Positions 1 to 19,550 are shown, counted from the first letter of the stretch. The stretch: 64,000 nucleotides of DNA from Prochlorococcus sp. AG-402-N08 (GCA_003216535.1 QCIS01000001.1:62001-126000), one strand, 5' to 3'. Notes: generated by a model not told the origin, from the letters alone. Made by a program: numbers and translations.

Positions 1-98
1 CCTTGCTTATGATCCTTAGTAATCTTTATAAGATGTATCCTGTCATATGTTTTTCTACATGAAATGCATATACGCATAACAGGGGTTTGTTGTATCAC
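1..98 (-). CDS. ylxR: YlxR-family RNA-binding protein, N-terminal fragment
   Basis: Partial gene running off the left edge. It reads GTG-start, then Met-Arg-Ile-Cys-Ile-Ser-Cys-Arg-Lys, which is the CxxCR(K) opening of the YlxR/DUF448 family (small nucleoid or RNA-associated proteins). The GTG start overlaps the nusA stop as GTGA; an in-frame ATG seven codons later (77-75) is an alternative start. A place directly behind nusA is the classical position of ylxR, usually followed by infB, which would lie outside the window. Only about 32 codons are visible, so the family call rests on this motif and the context. Confidence 0.75.
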   Translation of the reverse strand, partial: MIQQTPVMRICISCRKTYDRIHLIKITKDHKQ

Positions 99-1498
99 CG
101 TTTTCTCTCCTCTTTGGTAGATATTTCAGCATCTTGAACGGTCTCTAATTGATCACTATCTGAGAAAGTCTCTTCTTCATATGTTTCTTGTCCATATTCT
201 TCATCATCTTCAGGAAGGGGATAAAGCTCTCTTAATCTTGCATCTTCCGCAGCTCGCTCAGCTTGTTCTGCTTCTAATCTAAGCTCAGCTTCTCGCTGGA
301 GATTTTCTTCATCTTCCCTTTGAATGATTAATTCAGAGACAGCAGCATCTTCTGCTTCCTGATCGTATTCATGCGAGTTTTTGACATCAATTTTCCAACC
401 AGTTAATCTTGCTGCAAGTCTTACATTTTGTCCTTCTCTACCAATTGCGAGACTCAATTGATCAGGAGGAACTAGTACGTGGGCGTGTTGACCTGCTGGG
501 TCAACAAGTCTCACAAGATCGACTTTCGCAGGACTTAAAGAGTTTAAAATATACTGTATTGGGTCAGATGACCATTTAATAACATCAATTTTTTCTCCTC
601 TTAATTCATTAACTACTTGTTGGATTCTTGCTCCTCTCGCTCCAATACAAGCACCTACAGGATCTACTTCTTGTTCGACGCTATCAACAGCAACTTTTGT
701 TCTTGGCCCAACGGCTCTTGAAGGAGGATTCGCTTCTCTTGATACAGCAACAATTTTTATAGTGCCTTCTTGGATTTCAGGGACTTCATTTTCAAATAAA
801 TAAACGACTAATCCTGCATTTGCTCTGCTTACAAAAAGTTGTGGCCCTTTTCTGGCTATTTCGCTAACTTCTTTTAAGAATACTTTGAAAGTTGCATTAG
901 CTCTATAATTGTCATTTGGTAATTGATCCCTTTTTGGAAGTTCGGCCTCTACTTCAGGTCTGCCAATACCCGAACTAACTCCCATAATTACAGATTGTCT
1001 TTCAAATCTTATAACTCTTGCAGTTAAAACAGGATCTTCCAAATCTGCAAATTCTTCTTGGATCATTTTTCTTTGTTGATCTCTTAATTTTTGGGCTAAA
1101 ACTTGCTTTGTTGTTGAAGCAGCCATTCGCCCAAAATCCTCTTTTTCTGGAGTAACGTCTAAAACAACCGTGTCACCTATTTGAGCATCATCAGCCACTT
1201 GTTTAACTTCTAATAAAGATATTTGATGATCTTCGCTTTCAACTTCTTCTACAATTATTTTACTTGATAAAATCCTATAGCCTTCCTCATCTAGATCTAG
1301 TCCAACATCAAAATTACTAAAGTATTCTTCTTCAAATGGATCTTCGCTAACTCCAATGTAAAAAGTTCTTCTATATTTTTCGTAACCTTTTAATAAAGCT
1401 TCGCGTAGGGCAGCTTCCACAATATTAGGAGGTAACTTTTTTTCCTCGCTAATATCTTCAATTAGATTGTTTAAACCTGGGAGAATAACTAATGCCAT
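95..1498 (-). CDS. nusA: Transcription elongation/termination factor NusA
   Basis: RNA polymerase-associated factor acting in pausing, termination and antitermination. Of 467 residues, the N-terminal polymerase-binding domain spans about 1-130, S1 domain about 135-200, and two KH domains follow, visible as [14 protein letters not shown] near 282-295 and [19 protein letters not shown] near 350-368. After residue 380 the protein is a Glu/Asp-rich tail with Lys/Arg only at the very end. This tail lacks the two acidic-repeat domains of E. coli NusA, as is usual for cyanobacteria. It lies 34 bp downstream of rimP and overlaps ylxR, so rimP-nusA-ylxR is probably one transcript. Confidence 0.97.
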   Translation of the reverse strand: MALVILPGLNNLIEDISEEKKLPPNIVEAALREALLKGYEKYRRTFYIGVSEDPFEEEYFSNFDVGLDLDEEGYRILSSKIIVEEVESEDHQISLLEVKQVADDAQIGDTVVLDVTPEKEDFGRMAASTTKQVLAQKLRDQQRKMIQEEFADLEDPVLTARVIRFERQSVIMGVSSGIGRPEVEAELPKRDQLPNDNYRANATFKVFLKEVSEIARKGPQLFVSRANAGLVVYLFENEVPEIQEGTIKIVAVSREANPPSRAVGPRTKVAVDSVEQEVDPVGACIGARGARIQQVVNELRGEKIDVIKWSSDPIQYILNSLSPAKVDLVRLVDPAGQHAHVLVPPDQLSLAIGREGQNVRLAARLTGWKIDVKNSHEYDQEAEDAAVSELIIQREDEENLQREAELRLEAEQAERAAEDARLRELYPLPEDDEEYGQETYEEETFSDSDQLETVQDAEISTKEERKR

Positions 1499-1532
1499 CT
1501 ATGATGGGTAAATGGATAATGGTTGAAAATAA

Positions 1533-2000
1533 TTAATCTTTTAATGTGCAAAGACTAATCTTGAGGACTTCATCAAAAGGGATTTTTTTAATCTTCCCTT
1601 TTATGTTAATGGCTAAAAAATCTTTAGACTTTTCATAAAGTAAACCATTAAGAAATTTTTTTTTGGAATTTTTCTGGTTTAATTGAACATTAATCGGAAA
1701 ACCCTTAAAAGTTTTGAAGTCTCTATCTGAGGTTAATTCATCACTGACCCCTTGACTACTAATTTCTAACAGATATGAACAATTTAAAAGATTTGAATTT
1801 TCTATTTCTTCAGATGCTGGGGCATTAAATAAAGCACAATCTTCTAGTGAAATATCATCACCATTAGTTTTTTTTATAATGATTTTTACAACTGTTGGAT
1901 TTTGATTAGTTTGAATACTTAAACTGCAGATTTTGAGATCCCATTTACTAGCAACTTTTTTTAAAAGTGTTTCTAGCTTACTTTTGTTTTCTTTATCCAA
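1533..2000 (-). CDS. rimP: Ribosome maturation factor RimP
   Basis: 155-residue protein with the RimP layout: an N-terminal alpha/beta domain with the SLEDCALFN segment followed by [14 protein letters not shown] (family pattern YxLEVSSPGxxxxL), and a C-terminal Sm-like barrel ending in a [13 protein letters not shown] strand. RimP assists 30S subunit maturation in the cytoplasm. It is the first gene of the rimP-nusA-ylxR run. The 160 bp upstream separates it from the divergent htrA gene and must hold both promoters. Confidence 0.93.
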   Translation of the reverse strand: MDKENKSKLETLLKKVASKWDLKICSLSIQTNQNPTVVKIIIKKTNGDDISLEDCALFNAPASEEIENSNLLNCSYLLEISSQGVSDELTSDRDFKTFKGFPINVQLNQKNSKKKFLNGLLYEKSKDFLAINIKGKIKKIPFDEVLKISLCTLKD

Positions 2001-2160
2001 ATTTATCTGTAAAGTTGATTTAAAATAATATTCACATATTAAAAATTTTTTTTCTATGAGAAAGTCGAAAATTTGTAATTTATGGATGTAAACAAAAAAA
2101 CAACGATAATAAATTTCTTCAATTAGATTTGATTAATGTATTTAAAATTTTGGTAAATAA

Positions 2161-3291
<1,131 letters not shown>

Positions 3292-3337
3292 TTCACCCAT
3301 TGAAATTTAATAATCTATAAACTTAGAAAAAAAAATT

Positions 3338-4051
3338 TTGGATTCACAAACTCAAATGAAAAAAATAGTTGCTGATGCAGCAATTAAGGAAGTAAAGAGT
3401 GACATGATACTTGGATTAGGATCTGGATCTACAGCTGCTCTTATGATAAAAAGCCTCGCAGATGGAATACGTTCTGGAAAACTTCAAAATATAAGAGGTG
3501 TTGCGACTTCCTTTCAATCAGAAGTTTTAGCTCTCGAACTAGATATCCCTCTTATCGATTTAGCTTCTGTTTCCCATATCGATTTGGCTATTGATGGAGC
3601 AGATGAAGTTGATCCGAGATTTCAATTAATAAAAGGAGGTGGAGCATGTCATGTAAGAGAAAAATTAGTTGCAGCTAAGGCTAATCAATTGTTGATTGTT
3701 GTTGACGAAACTAAACTTGTACAAAAACTAAATAAATCATTTCCTTTACCTGTAGAAGTCCTTCCAAATGCTTGGAAACAAGTTCAGGAAGTTATCTCAG
3801 AGATGAAAGGTAGTTCTAGTTTAAGAATGGCTACTAAAAAAGCTGGTCCAGTTGTTACTGATCAGGGAAATCTAATTCTGGATGTATTGTTTAATGATGG
3901 TATTAAAAATCCAAAAGATATTGAATTGAGTCTTAATAATATTCCTGGTGTTTTAGAGAATGGATTATTCGTTGATCTTACAGACAAAGTATTGGTTGGT
4001 AAAATCGAAAACAGTGTTCCAGTTGTTTATTCTCCCTCAAAAGTTGGCTAA
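3338..4051 (+). CDS. rpiA: Ribose-5-phosphate isomerase A
   Basis: Interconverts ribose-5-phosphate and ribulose-5-phosphate in the pentose phosphate and Calvin cycles. Visible motifs: LGLGSGSTA (phosphate loop, near 25-33), DGADEVD (catalytic Asp, near 90) and [11 protein letters not shown] (catalytic Glu/Lys region, near 98-108). 237 residues is normal. The start used is TTG at 3338; an in-frame ATG seven codons in (3356) would still leave the glycine loop intact. The stop interlocks with the hisD stop in the shared CTAA at 4048-4051. Confidence 0.95.
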   Translation: MDSQTQMKKIVADAAIKEVKSDMILGLGSGSTAALMIKSLADGIRSGKLQNIRGVATSFQSEVLALELDIPLIDLASVSHIDLAIDGADEVDPRFQLIKGGGACHVREKLVAAKANQLLIVVDETKLVQKLNKSFPLPVEVLPNAWKQVQEVISEMKGSSSLRMATKKAGPVVTDQGNLILDVLFNDGIKNPKDIELSLNNIPGVLENGLFVDLTDKVLVGKIENSVPVVYSPSKVG

Positions 4052-5334
4052 TCTTCAAATCTTATTTGTACCGAGTTAGCATGACTATATAACCCCTCAC
4101 TTTTAGCAAGATTAATAATATCAAGGCTGTTAGCTTTTAAACTTTTTTCATTAAATTCTATTATTGAAGTGTTTTTCATAAAAGTTTCAACTCCTAAAGA
4201 ACCGCTAAATCTAGAATTTCCTGATGTTGGTAAAGTATGATTTGGTCCAGCCAGATAATCTCCCACCGCTTCAGGGGTCCATTTCCCTAAAAATATTGCT
4301 CCTGCATTTTCTATACCTTGAAGAATCTTTTTTGAATCTAAAGCTAATATTTCTAAGTGTTCTGGAGCAAAGTTATTGCTAAGTTCAATACATGATTTAT
4401 AATTTTCGCAAATAACAATTAATCCCCAATTTTTTATTGACTGTAAGCAAATTTCTTTTCTTGGATGATCATCTATTTTTTTATAAATTTCTTCTAAAAC
4501 TTCTTTTGCCTGGTTATTTGAAGTAGTAAGAAGTATTGAAGATGCCAAAGGATCATGCTCTGCTTGTGCGAGGAGATCAGATACTATATGGGCGCTTTTA
4601 GCTGTTTCATCTGCAATGATTAATATTTCACTTGGACCTGCTAAAGAATCTATTCCTGTAGAGCCATAAATGAGTTTTTTTGCAGTAGTTACATAAATAT
4701 TTCCTGGACCTGTAATAACATCAACTTTATTAATTTGATCTGTGCCAAATGCTAAAGCACCAATTGCTTGAGCTCCTCCAATTCTAAAAACTTTATTAAT
4801 TCCTGATAAGTGAGCTGCAGCTAAAACAGTTTTGTTTATTTCCCCTTCTGTATTTCCAGGAGATGCCATTATGATTTCTTCCACTCCTGCTACTGTTGCA
4901 GGAATTGCATTCATTAAAACAGTGCTTGGATAAGCAGCTCTACCTCCAGGGATATAGATACCTGCATTTTTCACTGGTCTCCATCTCCTTTGGACTGTAT
5001 CACCATGTTCCCCTTTTATAGTGAAGGATGATGGAATTTCTTTTTCATGGAATTTTTTAACTCTTTTATAGGCTAACTCCAGAGAGCGCTTTAAACTGCT
5101 ATCAATTTCATTCCATGCATCCTTTAATTCCTCTTTACTAACTTGCATAGGGTTAGGGTCGAAACCATCAAATTTTCTTGTATATTTTTCCACTGCTATG
5201 TCTCCATACTTTTTTACCTCTTGCAGAATTTCTTCGACTATTACATTTATTTTGTTATTGTTTTCTGAATTAGTTCGAGTAGAAATCCTTTTTAATTCTT
5301 GGATAGCGTCATCTTTATTATTTATGATCTTCAT
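4048..5334 (-). CDS. hisD: Histidinol dehydrogenase
   Basis: Catalyses the last two oxidations of histidine synthesis (L-histidinol to L-histidine, NAD- and zinc-dependent). The 428-residue protein carries [23 protein letters not shown], the zinc-ligand stretch [20 protein letters not shown], and the C-terminal GLYSHANSV that contributes another conserved His. It stands apart from other his genes, as in most cyanobacteria. It converges on rpiA with a 4-bp overlap, so there is no room for a terminator between them. Confidence 0.96.
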   Translation of the reverse strand: MKIINNKDDAIQELKRISTRTNSENNNKINVIVEEILQEVKKYGDIAVEKYTRKFDGFDPNPMQVSKEELKDAWNEIDSSLKRSLELAYKRVKKFHEKEIPSSFTIKGEHGDTVQRRWRPVKNAGIYIPGGRAAYPSTVLMNAIPATVAGVEEIIMASPGNTEGEINKTVLAAAHLSGINKVFRIGGAQAIGALAFGTDQINKVDVITGPGNIYVTTAKKLIYGSTGIDSLAGPSEILIIADETAKSAHIVSDLLAQAEHDPLASSILLTTSNNQAKEVLEEIYKKIDDHPRKEICLQSIKNWGLIVICENYKSCIELSNNFAPEHLEILALDSKKILQGIENAGAIFLGKWTPEAVGDYLAGPNHTLPTSGNSRFSGSLGVETFMKNTSIIEFNEKSLKANSLDIINLAKSEGLYSHANSVQIRFED

Positions 5335-5454
5335 ATTTTTAATTATTCAAATTGTAAGGGCTCTTGACCAATTTAATAGTTCTTTAAATTATATATGATT
5401 GATTAGTAGTCGATCTATTTGTTATGATTAGATCCTTATACCAAAGCATCCTAA

Positions 5455-5748
5455 GTGGCCAATAACAAATCAGCAAAAAAGAGAATCCAAATTGCCGAAA
5501 GGAATCGTTTAATCAATAAGTCATATAAATCCACAGTAAGAACTTTGACAAAAAAAACTTTGGAAAATTGCAAAAAATATAAGAAAGACCCAAATGAGGA
5601 TAATAAAAATTTAGTTAAAACAAGCCTAAATAAAGCATTTAGTTTAATCGATAAAGCAGTTAAAAAGAATGTTCTCCACAAGAATAATGGGGCTAATAGA
5701 AAATCAAAAATTAACAATTTTGTAAAAATTGCTCTTACAATAAAGTAA
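5455..5748 (+). CDS. rpsT: 30S ribosomal protein S20
   Basis: 97-residue, Lys/Arg-rich helical protein binding 16S rRNA. The N-terminus MANNKSAKKRIQIAERNRL and the later LNKAFSLIDKAVKKNVLHKN...NRKSKI are S20 signatures. The start is GTG at 5455; no ATG fits the family N-terminus. It is followed 17 bp later by tatD, so the two are probably co-transcribed. A minus-strand frame covering the same DNA is a shadow. Confidence 0.96.
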   Translation: MANNKSAKKRIQIAERNRLINKSYKSTVRTLTKKTLENCKKYKKDPNEDNKNLVKTSLNKAFSLIDKAVKKNVLHKNNGANRKSKINNFVKIALTIK

Positions 5749-5765
5749 AAAGACAGATCAAAATT

Positions 5766-6560
5766 ATGGGCGATATAGAACTCATAGACTCACACTGTCA
5801 TTTAATATTTAAAAATTTTGAGAGAGATCTTGAGGATGTTGTTTTAAGATTGCGTTCAAGAGGTGTAAAAAAATTAGTTCATGCTTGTTGTGAATTAACA
5901 GAAATTCCTAAGTTGAAAAAAATATCTCATGAATTTAATGAAATTTACTATTCAGTTGGCCTGCATCCGCTAGAGGCAAAAAAATGGGAACAAAGTTCAA
6001 AATCTCTCTTAAGAAAATCAGCTCAAGAAGATAGAAGAGTGGTGGCCATTGGGGAATTAGGCTTGGATTTTTTTAAAAATGAAAATAAAAATCAACAAAT
6101 TGAAGCACTTATTCCGCAAATGGAGTTAGCTTATGAACTTAAATTGCCTGTGATTATCCATTGCAGAGATGCTGCAAATGAAATGATTGAGATATGTAGT
6201 GATCTTTCGAAAAAAGGAAAATGTCCTGATGGTGTGCTTCATTGTTGGACAGGAAACTCAAAAGAAATGAAGCAATTCTTGGATCTTGGATTTTATATCA
6301 GTTTTAGTGGAATAGTAACTTTCCCAAAAGCACATGAAATTCATGAGTGTGCCAAATTAGTTCCAAATGATAAATATTTAATCGAAACTGACTCACCATT
6401 TTTAGCTCCTGTCCCTCATAGGGGTAAAAGAAATGAACCTGCATTTGTTGAAAATGTTGCCAATTTTATGGCAGATTTAAGATCTACTGAATTAAGCACA
6501 ATTGCTAAAGAGTCATCCAAGAATGCTGAAGATTTGTTTAAATTTGACTTGTTAATTTGA
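5766..6560 (+). CDS. tatD: TatD-family metal-dependent hydrolase/DNase
   Basis: TIM-barrel amidohydrolase-like nuclease, thought to act in DNA/RNA end processing and repair. Metal-site motifs are in order: DSHCHL near residue 9, GELGLDF near 95, IIHCRDA near 130, LHCWTG near 155 and ETDSPFLAP near 206. 264 residues is typical. It sits between rpsT and rpoB in what looks like a transcription/translation gene block. Confidence 0.92.
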   Translation: MGDIELIDSHCHLIFKNFERDLEDVVLRLRSRGVKKLVHACCELTEIPKLKKISHEFNEIYYSVGLHPLEAKKWEQSSKSLLRKSAQEDRRVVAIGELGLDFFKNENKNQQIEALIPQMELAYELKLPVIIHCRDAANEMIEICSDLSKKGKCPDGVLHCWTGNSKEMKQFLDLGFYISFSGIVTFPKAHEIHECAKLVPNDKYLIETDSPFLAPVPHRGKRNEPAFVENVANFMADLRSTELSTIAKESSKNAEDLFKFDLLI

Positions 6561-6794
6561 CGTAGAAGCTGTTAATATTAGGAATTACTGGAAATTTTCT
6601 TAATTTTGTAGCTTTAACTTATTCATTTTAATAATTTATCAACATTAAACTAAATTTAATTCTTTATTAATTAGATTTTTTGTTGAAATCGAGATTTAAT
6701 AGTTGATCTTATATTAAGTGAAAAGTTTAAGAACTAACATATTAAGTAGATTTAAAGTAAATAGTAAATCTCACAAAATCGCAGGTTTTCTTGG

Positions 6795-9700
6795 ATGAGC
6801 AGTAGCGCTTTACAGGTAGCAAAAACAGATACTTATCTACCAGATTTAGTTGAAGTACAAAGAGCAAGCTTTAAATGGTTTTTGGAAAAGGGTTTAATAG
6901 AAGAACTACAAAATTTTTCTCCCATTTCTGATTACACAGGTAAATTAGAATTGCATTTTATCGGTGAAGAGTACAGGTTAAAAAGACCTAGACATGATGT
7001 TGAGGAGGCCAAAAGAAGAGATGCTACATTTGCATCTCAAATGTATGTAACTTGCAGGTTAATTAATAAAGAGACGGGGGAAATTAAAGAACAAGAAGTA
7101 TTTATTGGCGAATTACCATTGATGACTGAAAGAGGAACTTTTATTATCAATGGTGCGGAAAGAGTTATTGTTAATCAAATAGTTAGGAGTCCTGGAGTAT
7201 ATTTCAAAGATGAACTGGATAAAAATGGTCGAAGAACTTACAACGCTAGCGTTATCCCTAATAGAGGTGCATGGTTAAAATTCGAGACTGACAAAAATAA
7301 TTTGCTTTATGTGAGAGTTGATAAAACTAGAAAAATTAATGCTCATGTTCTTATGAGAGCGATGGGTCTTTCAGACAATGATGTGGTCGATAAACTTAGG
7401 CATCCTGAGTTTTATCAAACCTCAATTGAGTCAGCTAATGACGAAGGTATAAATTCAGAAGATCAGGCATTACTCGAGCTTTACAAGAAGCTACGTCCAG
7501 GTGAACCACCCTCCGTTTCTGGTGGACAACAGCTATTACACAGTAGATTTTTTGATCCCAAAAGATATGATTTAGGCCGAGTCGGTAGATATAAAATAAA
7601 TAAAAAATTGAGACTCACTGTACCAGACGATGTCAGAACACTTACTCATGAAGATGTTCTTTCTACTATTGATTATTTAATTAACCTTGAATTGGATATA
7701 GGGGGTGCTAGTTTGGATGATATTGACCACCTTGGTAATAGAAGGGTTAGATCAGTAGGAGAACTTCTTCAAAATCAAGTCAGGGTTGGACTTAATCGTT
7801 TAGAGAGAATTATTAAAGAAAGAATGACTGTTGGAGAAACAGATTCTCTAACTCCCGCCCAACTAGTCAATCCCAAACCTTTGGTTGCTGCTATTAAGGA
7901 ATTTTTTGGCTCTAGTCAGTTAAGTCAGTTTATGGACCAAACTAATCCTCTGGCTGAATTAACACATAAGAGAAGAATTTCAGCATTAGGTCCAGGAGGT
8001 TTAACTCGAGAAAGAGCGGGCTTTGCGGTTAGAGATATACACCCTTCACATTATGGAAGATTATGTCCCATCGAGACTCCTGAAGGACCTAATGCAGGCC
8101 TTATTAATTCTTTAGCTACCCACGCAAGAGTTAATGAGTATGGTTTTATTGAAACACCTTTTTGGGAGGTTAATGACGGTAAAGTTAATAAAGAAGGTAA
8201 TCCTGTTTATCTTTCTGCTGATTTAGAAGATGAATGTCGGGTGGCTCCAGGAGACGTCGCAACTGACAATGACGGCAATATTATTGCAAATCTAATACCA
8301 GTAAGATACAGGCAGGATTTTGAAAAAGTACCTCCTCATCAAGTTGATTACGTTCAGCTTTCTCCGGTTCAGGTAATTTCAGTTGCTACTTCACTTATTC
8401 CTTTCTTGGAACATGATGACGCTAATAGAGCTCTTATGGGATCAAATATGCAACGCCAAGCAGTTCCATTACTCAGGCCAGAACGTCCTTTAGTTGGTAC
8501 AGGTTTAGAATCTCAAGTTGCTAGAGATTCTGGGATGGTTCCCATAACTAAAGTTAATGGAACTGTATCTTACGTTGACGCTAATGAAATTATCGTTAAA
8601 GACGAGCATGGTAATGAACATTTTCATTATCTTCAGAAATATCAAAGATCAAATCAAGATACTTGCCTCAACCAAAGACCTATAGTGAAAATCGGAGATA
8701 GAGTTATATCTGGTCAGGTTTTAGCAGATGGATCCGCATGTGAAGGAGGGGAAATAGCTCTTGGCCAAAATGTTTTAATTGCTTATATGCCATGGGAGGG
8801 ATACAACTATGAAGATGCAATACTTGTGAGTGAGAGGATGGTAACTGATGATTTATATACTTCAGTACATATTGAAAAATATGAAATTGAAGCAAGACAA
8901 ACTAAGCTAGGACCTGAAGAAATTACGAGAGAGATTCCCAACATTTCTGAAGAAAGTTTGAATAATCTTGATGAAATGGGAATTATTAGGATTGGTGCTT
9001 TTGTTGAGAGTGGAGATATTCTTGTAGGAAAAGTGACTCCAAAAGGGGAATCAGACCAACCACCTGAAGAAAAACTTTTGAGAGCTATTTTTGGTGAAAA
9101 GGCTCGAGATGTAAGAGACAATTCCCTCAGGGTACCTAAAACTGAAAAGGGAAGGGTTTTGGATGTTCGTATCTATACTAGAGAGCAAGGCGATGAATTA
9201 CCTCCAGGAGCTAACATGGTTGTTAGAGTTTATGTGGCTCAGAGAAGGAAAATTCAAGTAGGTGACAAAATGGCTGGTAGGCATGGAAATAAAGGAATTA
9301 TTAGTAGAATCTTACCAAGAGAAGATATGCCTTATTTACCTGATGGAACACCCGTAGACATCGTTCTTAATCCTTTAGGAGTTCCAAGTAGGATGAATGT
9401 AGGTCAAGTTTTTGAATTATTGATGGGCTGGGCAGCCTCCAACTTAAATTGCCGGGTTAAAGTTGTTCCATTTGATGAAATGTATGGAGCTGAAAAATCA
9501 CATCAAACTGTTCAAGCATTTTTAGAGGAAGCTTCAAAACAGCCAGGTAAAGCATGGGTTTACAATCCTGAAGATCCTGGAAAGTTATTACTTAAGGATG
9601 GTAGAACAGGGGAACCCTTTGATCAGCCAGTTGCTGTCGGATACTCTCACTTCCTCAAATTAGTTCATTTGGTAGATGACAAAATTCATGCTAGATCTAC

Positions 9701-10088
9701 TGGTCCTTATTCTTTGGTGACACAGCAACCATTGGGTGGTAAAGCTCAGCAAGGTGGACAAAGGCTTGGAGAAATGGAAGTATGGGCTCTTGAAGCCTAT
9801 GGTGCCGCTTATACTCTTCAGGAATTGTTAACAGTTAAATCTGATGACATGCAAGGAAGAAATGAAGCTCTTAATGCAATCGTAAAAGGTAAACCGATTC
9901 CAAGACCTGGTACTCCTGAGTCATTTAAAGTTCTTATGAGGGAATTACAATCTCTAGGTTTGGATATAGGGGTTTATACAGATGAAGGAAAAGAAGTAGA
10001 TTTAATGCAAGACATCAATCCGAGAAGAAATACTCCATCAAGGCCGACTTACGAATCACTCGGAACCTCTGAATATGAGGAAGATTAA
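6795..10088 (+). CDS. rpoB: RNA polymerase beta subunit
   Basis: Catalytic core subunit of RNA polymerase. The 1097-residue length matches cyanobacterial beta, which lacks the long lineage-specific insertions of E. coli (1342). The [12 protein letters not shown] motif at about 822-833, the [18 protein letters not shown] rifampicin-region motif near 420 and the C-terminal [13 protein letters not shown] segment are intact. It heads the rpoB-rpoC1-rpoC2 operon. The 234-bp AT-rich gap upstream (6561-6794) is the likely promoter and leader region. There is no L10/L7-type attenuator that I can recognise there. Confidence 0.98.
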   Translation: MSSSALQVAKTDTYLPDLVEVQRASFKWFLEKGLIEELQNFSPISDYTGKLELHFIGEEYRLKRPRHDVEEAKRRDATFASQMYVTCRLINKETGEIKEQEVFIGELPLMTERGTFIINGAERVIVNQIVRSPGVYFKDELDKNGRRTYNASVIPNRGAWLKFETDKNNLLYVRVDKTRKINAHVLMRAMGLSDNDVVDKLRHPEFYQTSIESANDEGINSEDQALLELYKKLRPGEPPSVSGGQQLLHSRFFDPKRYDLGRVGRYKINKKLRLTVPDDVRTLTHEDVLSTIDYLINLELDIGGASLDDIDHLGNRRVRSVGELLQNQVRVGLNRLERIIKERMTVGETDSLTPAQLVNPKPLVAAIKEFFGSSQLSQFMDQTNPLAELTHKRRISALGPGGLTRERAGFAVRDIHPSHYGRLCPIETPEGPNAGLINSLATHARVNEYGFIETPFWEVNDGKVNKEGNPVYLSADLEDECRVAPGDVATDNDGNIIANLIPVRYRQDFEKVPPHQVDYVQLSPVQVISVATSLIPFLEHDDANRALMGSNMQRQAVPLLRPERPLVGTGLESQVARDSGMVPITKVNGTVSYVDANEIIVKDEHGNEHFHYLQKYQRSNQDTCLNQRPIVKIGDRVISGQVLADGSACEGGEIALGQNVLIAYMPWEGYNYEDAILVSERMVTDDLYTSVHIEKYEIEARQTKLGPEEITREIPNISEESLNNLDEMGIIRIGAFVESGDILVGKVTPKGESDQPPEEKLLRAIFGEKARDVRDNSLRVPKTEKGRVLDVRIYTREQGDELPPGANMVVRVYVAQRRKIQVGDKMAGRHGNKGIISRILPREDMPYLPDGTPVDIVLNPLGVPSRMNVGQVFELLMGWAASNLNCRVKVVPFDEMYGAEKSHQTVQAFLEEASKQPGKAWVYNPEDPGKLLLKDGRTGEPFDQPVAVGYSHFLKLVHLVDDKIHARSTGPYSLVTQQPLGGKAQQGGQRLGEMEVWALEAYGAAYTLQELLTVKSDDMQGRNEALNAIVKGKPIPRPGTPESFKVLMRELQSLGLDIGVYTDEGKEVDLMQDINPRRNTPSRPTYESLGTSEYEED

Positions 10089-10120
10089 ATACTCAATAAA
10101 AATCTTTTAATTTAAATTAA

Positions 10121-12031
<1,911 letters not shown>

Positions 12032-12038
12032 TCTTTAA

Positions 12039-16166
<4,128 letters not shown>

Positions 16167-16218
16167 ATATTATCTATTATTATTTTTAGTGACTAGAATG
16201 GAGTTTTTAAATTTGTAA

Positions 16219-16374
<156 letters not shown>

Positions 16375-16391
16375 AAATAGTTTTGGAATAA

Positions 16392-17459
<1,068 letters not shown>

Positions 17460-17518
17460 TAAAAATTTTTTAAAAGTCTCTTAAACAGGTTATTATTATT
17501 GTAATTAATTTTGAATCT

Positions 17519-17644
17519 TTGAGTTTTATTAAGACAAAAATTTTACCTTTCGCTATCGTCTCACTTTTTGGGATTGCCTTCTTTGCGGTTAGTGCAAGAA
17601 TTTGGTTGCCAGGAGATATGTTGTCTCCTGCTCCTGTAAATTAA
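17519..17644 (+). CDS. Small single-helix membrane protein, function unknown
   Basis: 41-residue ORF starting at TTG (17519) with one hydrophobic segment (ILPFAIVSLFGIAFFAV, about residues 8-24), then SARIWLPGDMLSPAPVN. The length, one-helix topology and conserved-looking C-terminal tail resemble the small subunits of photosynthetic or respiratory complexes, but I do not recognise the family. No ATG or GTG start lies in frame between the upstream stop and the TTG, so the start is uncertain. It occupies the only gap between rlmN and the HEAT-repeat gene. Confidence 0.55.
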   Translation: MSFIKTKILPFAIVSLFGIAFFAVSARIWLPGDMLSPAPVN

Positions 17645-17662
17645 TATTTTTAATTTTTCAAA

Positions 17663-18430
17663 ATGACAAACAATAAGGATCCTAATAAAGAAAGCTTAGT
17701 TGATATCGCTGTTGATCCAGATGTTTTAGCGAGAGAATTGGCCTTAGAAATTGAAATAGATCCTTTAGAGCAAATTGATGAAGATTCTTTTCCAAAAGGT
17801 TTAAACATAACTCAGGAGTGCAATGAAGCATTAAAAATGCTAAAAGGTAACAGAGAAGAAAGAATACAGGGATTAAGAATATTTTGTGAATATAGAGATT
17901 CAAGATCTTTCCCCTTTTTGTTACCATTACTTGATCAACCTTGTCCTGTTGAAAGAATGAGTGTGGTATATGCTTTAGGTCGTAATCCATGTCCTAGCGC
18001 GGTCGAGAAACTTGTAAGTCTTTTGGAGACTGATGATAATGCATATGTCAGAAGAGCAACTGCATGGAGCTTGGCTAATTATGATAATCAAATTGTTTTG
18101 AAGCCATTAATAAATGCTTTGAAAAATGATGTAGCTGCAGTTAGGTTGTGGTCATCTAGTTCTTTAGCTGAAATTGGCAATGTTTCTTTGGAAAATGCTC
18201 AATTGGCAGCAGAACAACTTTTAATAAGTTTAAAAATAGATAATGAATCAGGTGTAAGAAGTAATTGCATCTGGTCATTGTGTAGATTGTACGAAAAATT
18301 AAACAATACATTACAAGAGAGTTTCGTTGATGAATGTACCAAAATAGCTCTTTTTGATAAAGAACCATCAGTTATGGAAGAAGCAAAAACTGCTTTGGAT
18401 TCAATGGGGATGCAAGGTTTTTATAACTAA
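17663..18430 (+). CDS. HEAT-repeat protein (PBS lyase-like repeats)
   Basis: 255-residue protein. After an acidic N-terminal 50 residues it is built of roughly five 30-residue helical repeats, for example RMSVVYALGRNPCPSAVEKL, AYVRRATAWSLANY and AVRLWSSSSLAEIG. These are E-Z type HEAT repeats as in phycobilin lyases CpcE/CpcF, but lyase activity cannot be inferred from repeats alone and such scaffolds are used widely. It is first of a same-strand run with DUF2997, Ycf35, ferredoxin and aldo-keto reductase genes, which suggests an assembly or scaffold role in that group. Confidence 0.85.
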   Translation: MTNNKDPNKESLVDIAVDPDVLARELALEIEIDPLEQIDEDSFPKGLNITQECNEALKMLKGNREERIQGLRIFCEYRDSRSFPFLLPLLDQPCPVERMSVVYALGRNPCPSAVEKLVSLLETDDNAYVRRATAWSLANYDNQIVLKPLINALKNDVAAVRLWSSSSLAEIGNVSLENAQLAAEQLLISLKIDNESGVRSNCIWSLCRLYEKLNNTLQESFVDECTKIALFDKEPSVMEEAKTALDSMGMQGFYN

Positions 18431-18579
18431 ATTTATTTATTTTTTTAATAAGCACAAGACTGAAAAAATTTATTTATTAGATATTCAATATAAAAATTAA
18501 AATTAATTAACTTGTACCAACTGAAACAAAAAAATTTCGTTATTCTATATAAAGTAAAACTACTCAATACTTGAATTTA

Positions 18580-18795
18580 ATGCCTCAAAAAACATTGAGA
18601 TTCAAAATTCATCAAGACGGAAGAGTTGAAGAGACTGTTGAGGGATTTACTGGCAACTCATGTAATGAAGCTACAAAAAATCTCGAAGATGCTCTTGGTA
18701 AAGTAACAGTCAAGAATAAAACATCTGATGCTTTTATCTCTAATCAAAGTGAAAACTTAAAACAATTCAACAACGAATCTAATGTCACATTTTAG
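18580..18795 (+). CDS. DUF2997-family protein
   Basis: 71-residue protein starting at ATG 18580 (MPQKTLRFKIHQDGRVEETV). A TTG three codons upstream is in frame but less likely. The conserved core is the I.QDGRV.E.V.G..G..C...T..LE..LG pattern of DUF2997, a small cyanobacterial/plastid family of unknown function that is usually next to DUF1257/Ycf35. It overlaps the next gene by 14 bp, so translation is probably coupled. The upstream 149 bp (18431-18579) is AT-rich and may carry a promoter. Confidence 0.85.
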   Translation: MPQKTLRFKIHQDGRVEETVEGFTGNSCNEATKNLEDALGKVTVKNKTSDAFISNQSENLKQFNNESNVTF

Positions 18796-19174
18796 TACGA
18801 TTAAAACTCAGCTCAAAGATGCAGAGCCATTAATTAAAGCCTTAAATAATCTTGGTTACATAATCAACCAAGAAGAGAAGTTTGTTAAAGGCTACAGAGG
18901 TAAGTTTACAGCTGTTGATATAAGCATGAATCTACCTGGCGACACTAAAGTTGGATTTAAATGGGAGAATAATTCAAATGCATATGAATTAGTTACTGAT
19001 CTAGATCTGTGGAAATTTGAGCTCCCAGTAGAAAGATTTATCTCTAAAGTTACTCAAATGTATGCCTATGAAACAATTATTTCCAAAACAAAAGAAGATG
19101 GTTACCAAATAATCGAACAAAAAAACCAAAATGATGGTTCTATTGAATTGGTTTTAACCAAGTGGGATAATTAA
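18782..19174 (+). CDS. ycf35: Ycf35/DUF1257 protein
   Basis: 130-residue protein matching the DUF1257 family (Ycf35 of algal plastids): SHFSTIKTQLKDAEPLIKAL at the N-terminus, GFKWENNSNAYELVTDLDLW in the middle, and a closing YAYETI...EDGYQIIEQ...DGSIELVL segment. Function unknown. It is found beside DUF2997 and a ferredoxin in cyanobacteria, and conservation into plastids points to a photosynthesis- or redox-related job. It overlaps DUF2997 and lies 9 bp before the ferredoxin gene. Confidence 0.92.
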   Translation: MSHFSTIKTQLKDAEPLIKALNNLGYIINQEEKFVKGYRGKFTAVDISMNLPGDTKVGFKWENNSNAYELVTDLDLWKFELPVERFISKVTQMYAYETIISKTKEDGYQIIEQKNQNDGSIELVLTKWDN

Positions 19175-19183
19175 TACCAAAAT

Positions 19184-19540
19184 ATGGATTTTACAAGTCC
19201 ATTTGATAATCTTGGAGAAATCGAGATTACAGGCTGGGAGCCTGTACTAGGTGGACAGTTAGCTGAAAAAGCTGTTTGGGTTAATGAGGCTAAATGCATT
19301 GGTTGCCAATATTGTGTACATGTAGCTTCGAATACTTTCATGGTTGATGAATTTCATGGTAGAAGTCGAGCTATCAGGCAAGATGGAGATAGTGCTGAAG
19401 TTATACAAGAAGCGATAGATACGTGTCCTGTTGATTGTATTGACTGGGTGAATTTTGAAGAATTAGACGATCTAGAAAATAGTCTTGATAGGGATATGTT
19501 TCAATCATTTGGAAAACCACCAAGAATGAATAAGCATTAA
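19184..19540 (+). CDS. 4Fe-4S ferredoxin-like protein
   Basis: 118 residues with one cubane-cluster set: C38, C41 and C44 in KCIGCQYCVHV, and C81 in TCPVDC. C85 is an extra Cys four residues on. Only one CxxCxxC set is present, so a single [4Fe-4S] cluster is expected, unlike the two-cluster bacterial ferredoxins. About 30 N-terminal residues precede the domain, and a C-terminal acidic segment ends in RMNKH. Placement between Ycf35 and an aldo-keto reductase suggests that it is the electron carrier of this cluster. Confidence 0.88.
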   Translation: MDFTSPFDNLGEIEITGWEPVLGGQLAEKAVWVNEAKCIGCQYCVHVASNTFMVDEFHGRSRAIRQDGDSAEVIQEAIDTCPVDCIDWVNFEELDDLENSLDRDMFQSFGKPPRMNKH

Positions 19541-19550
19541 TTTTAAACGG

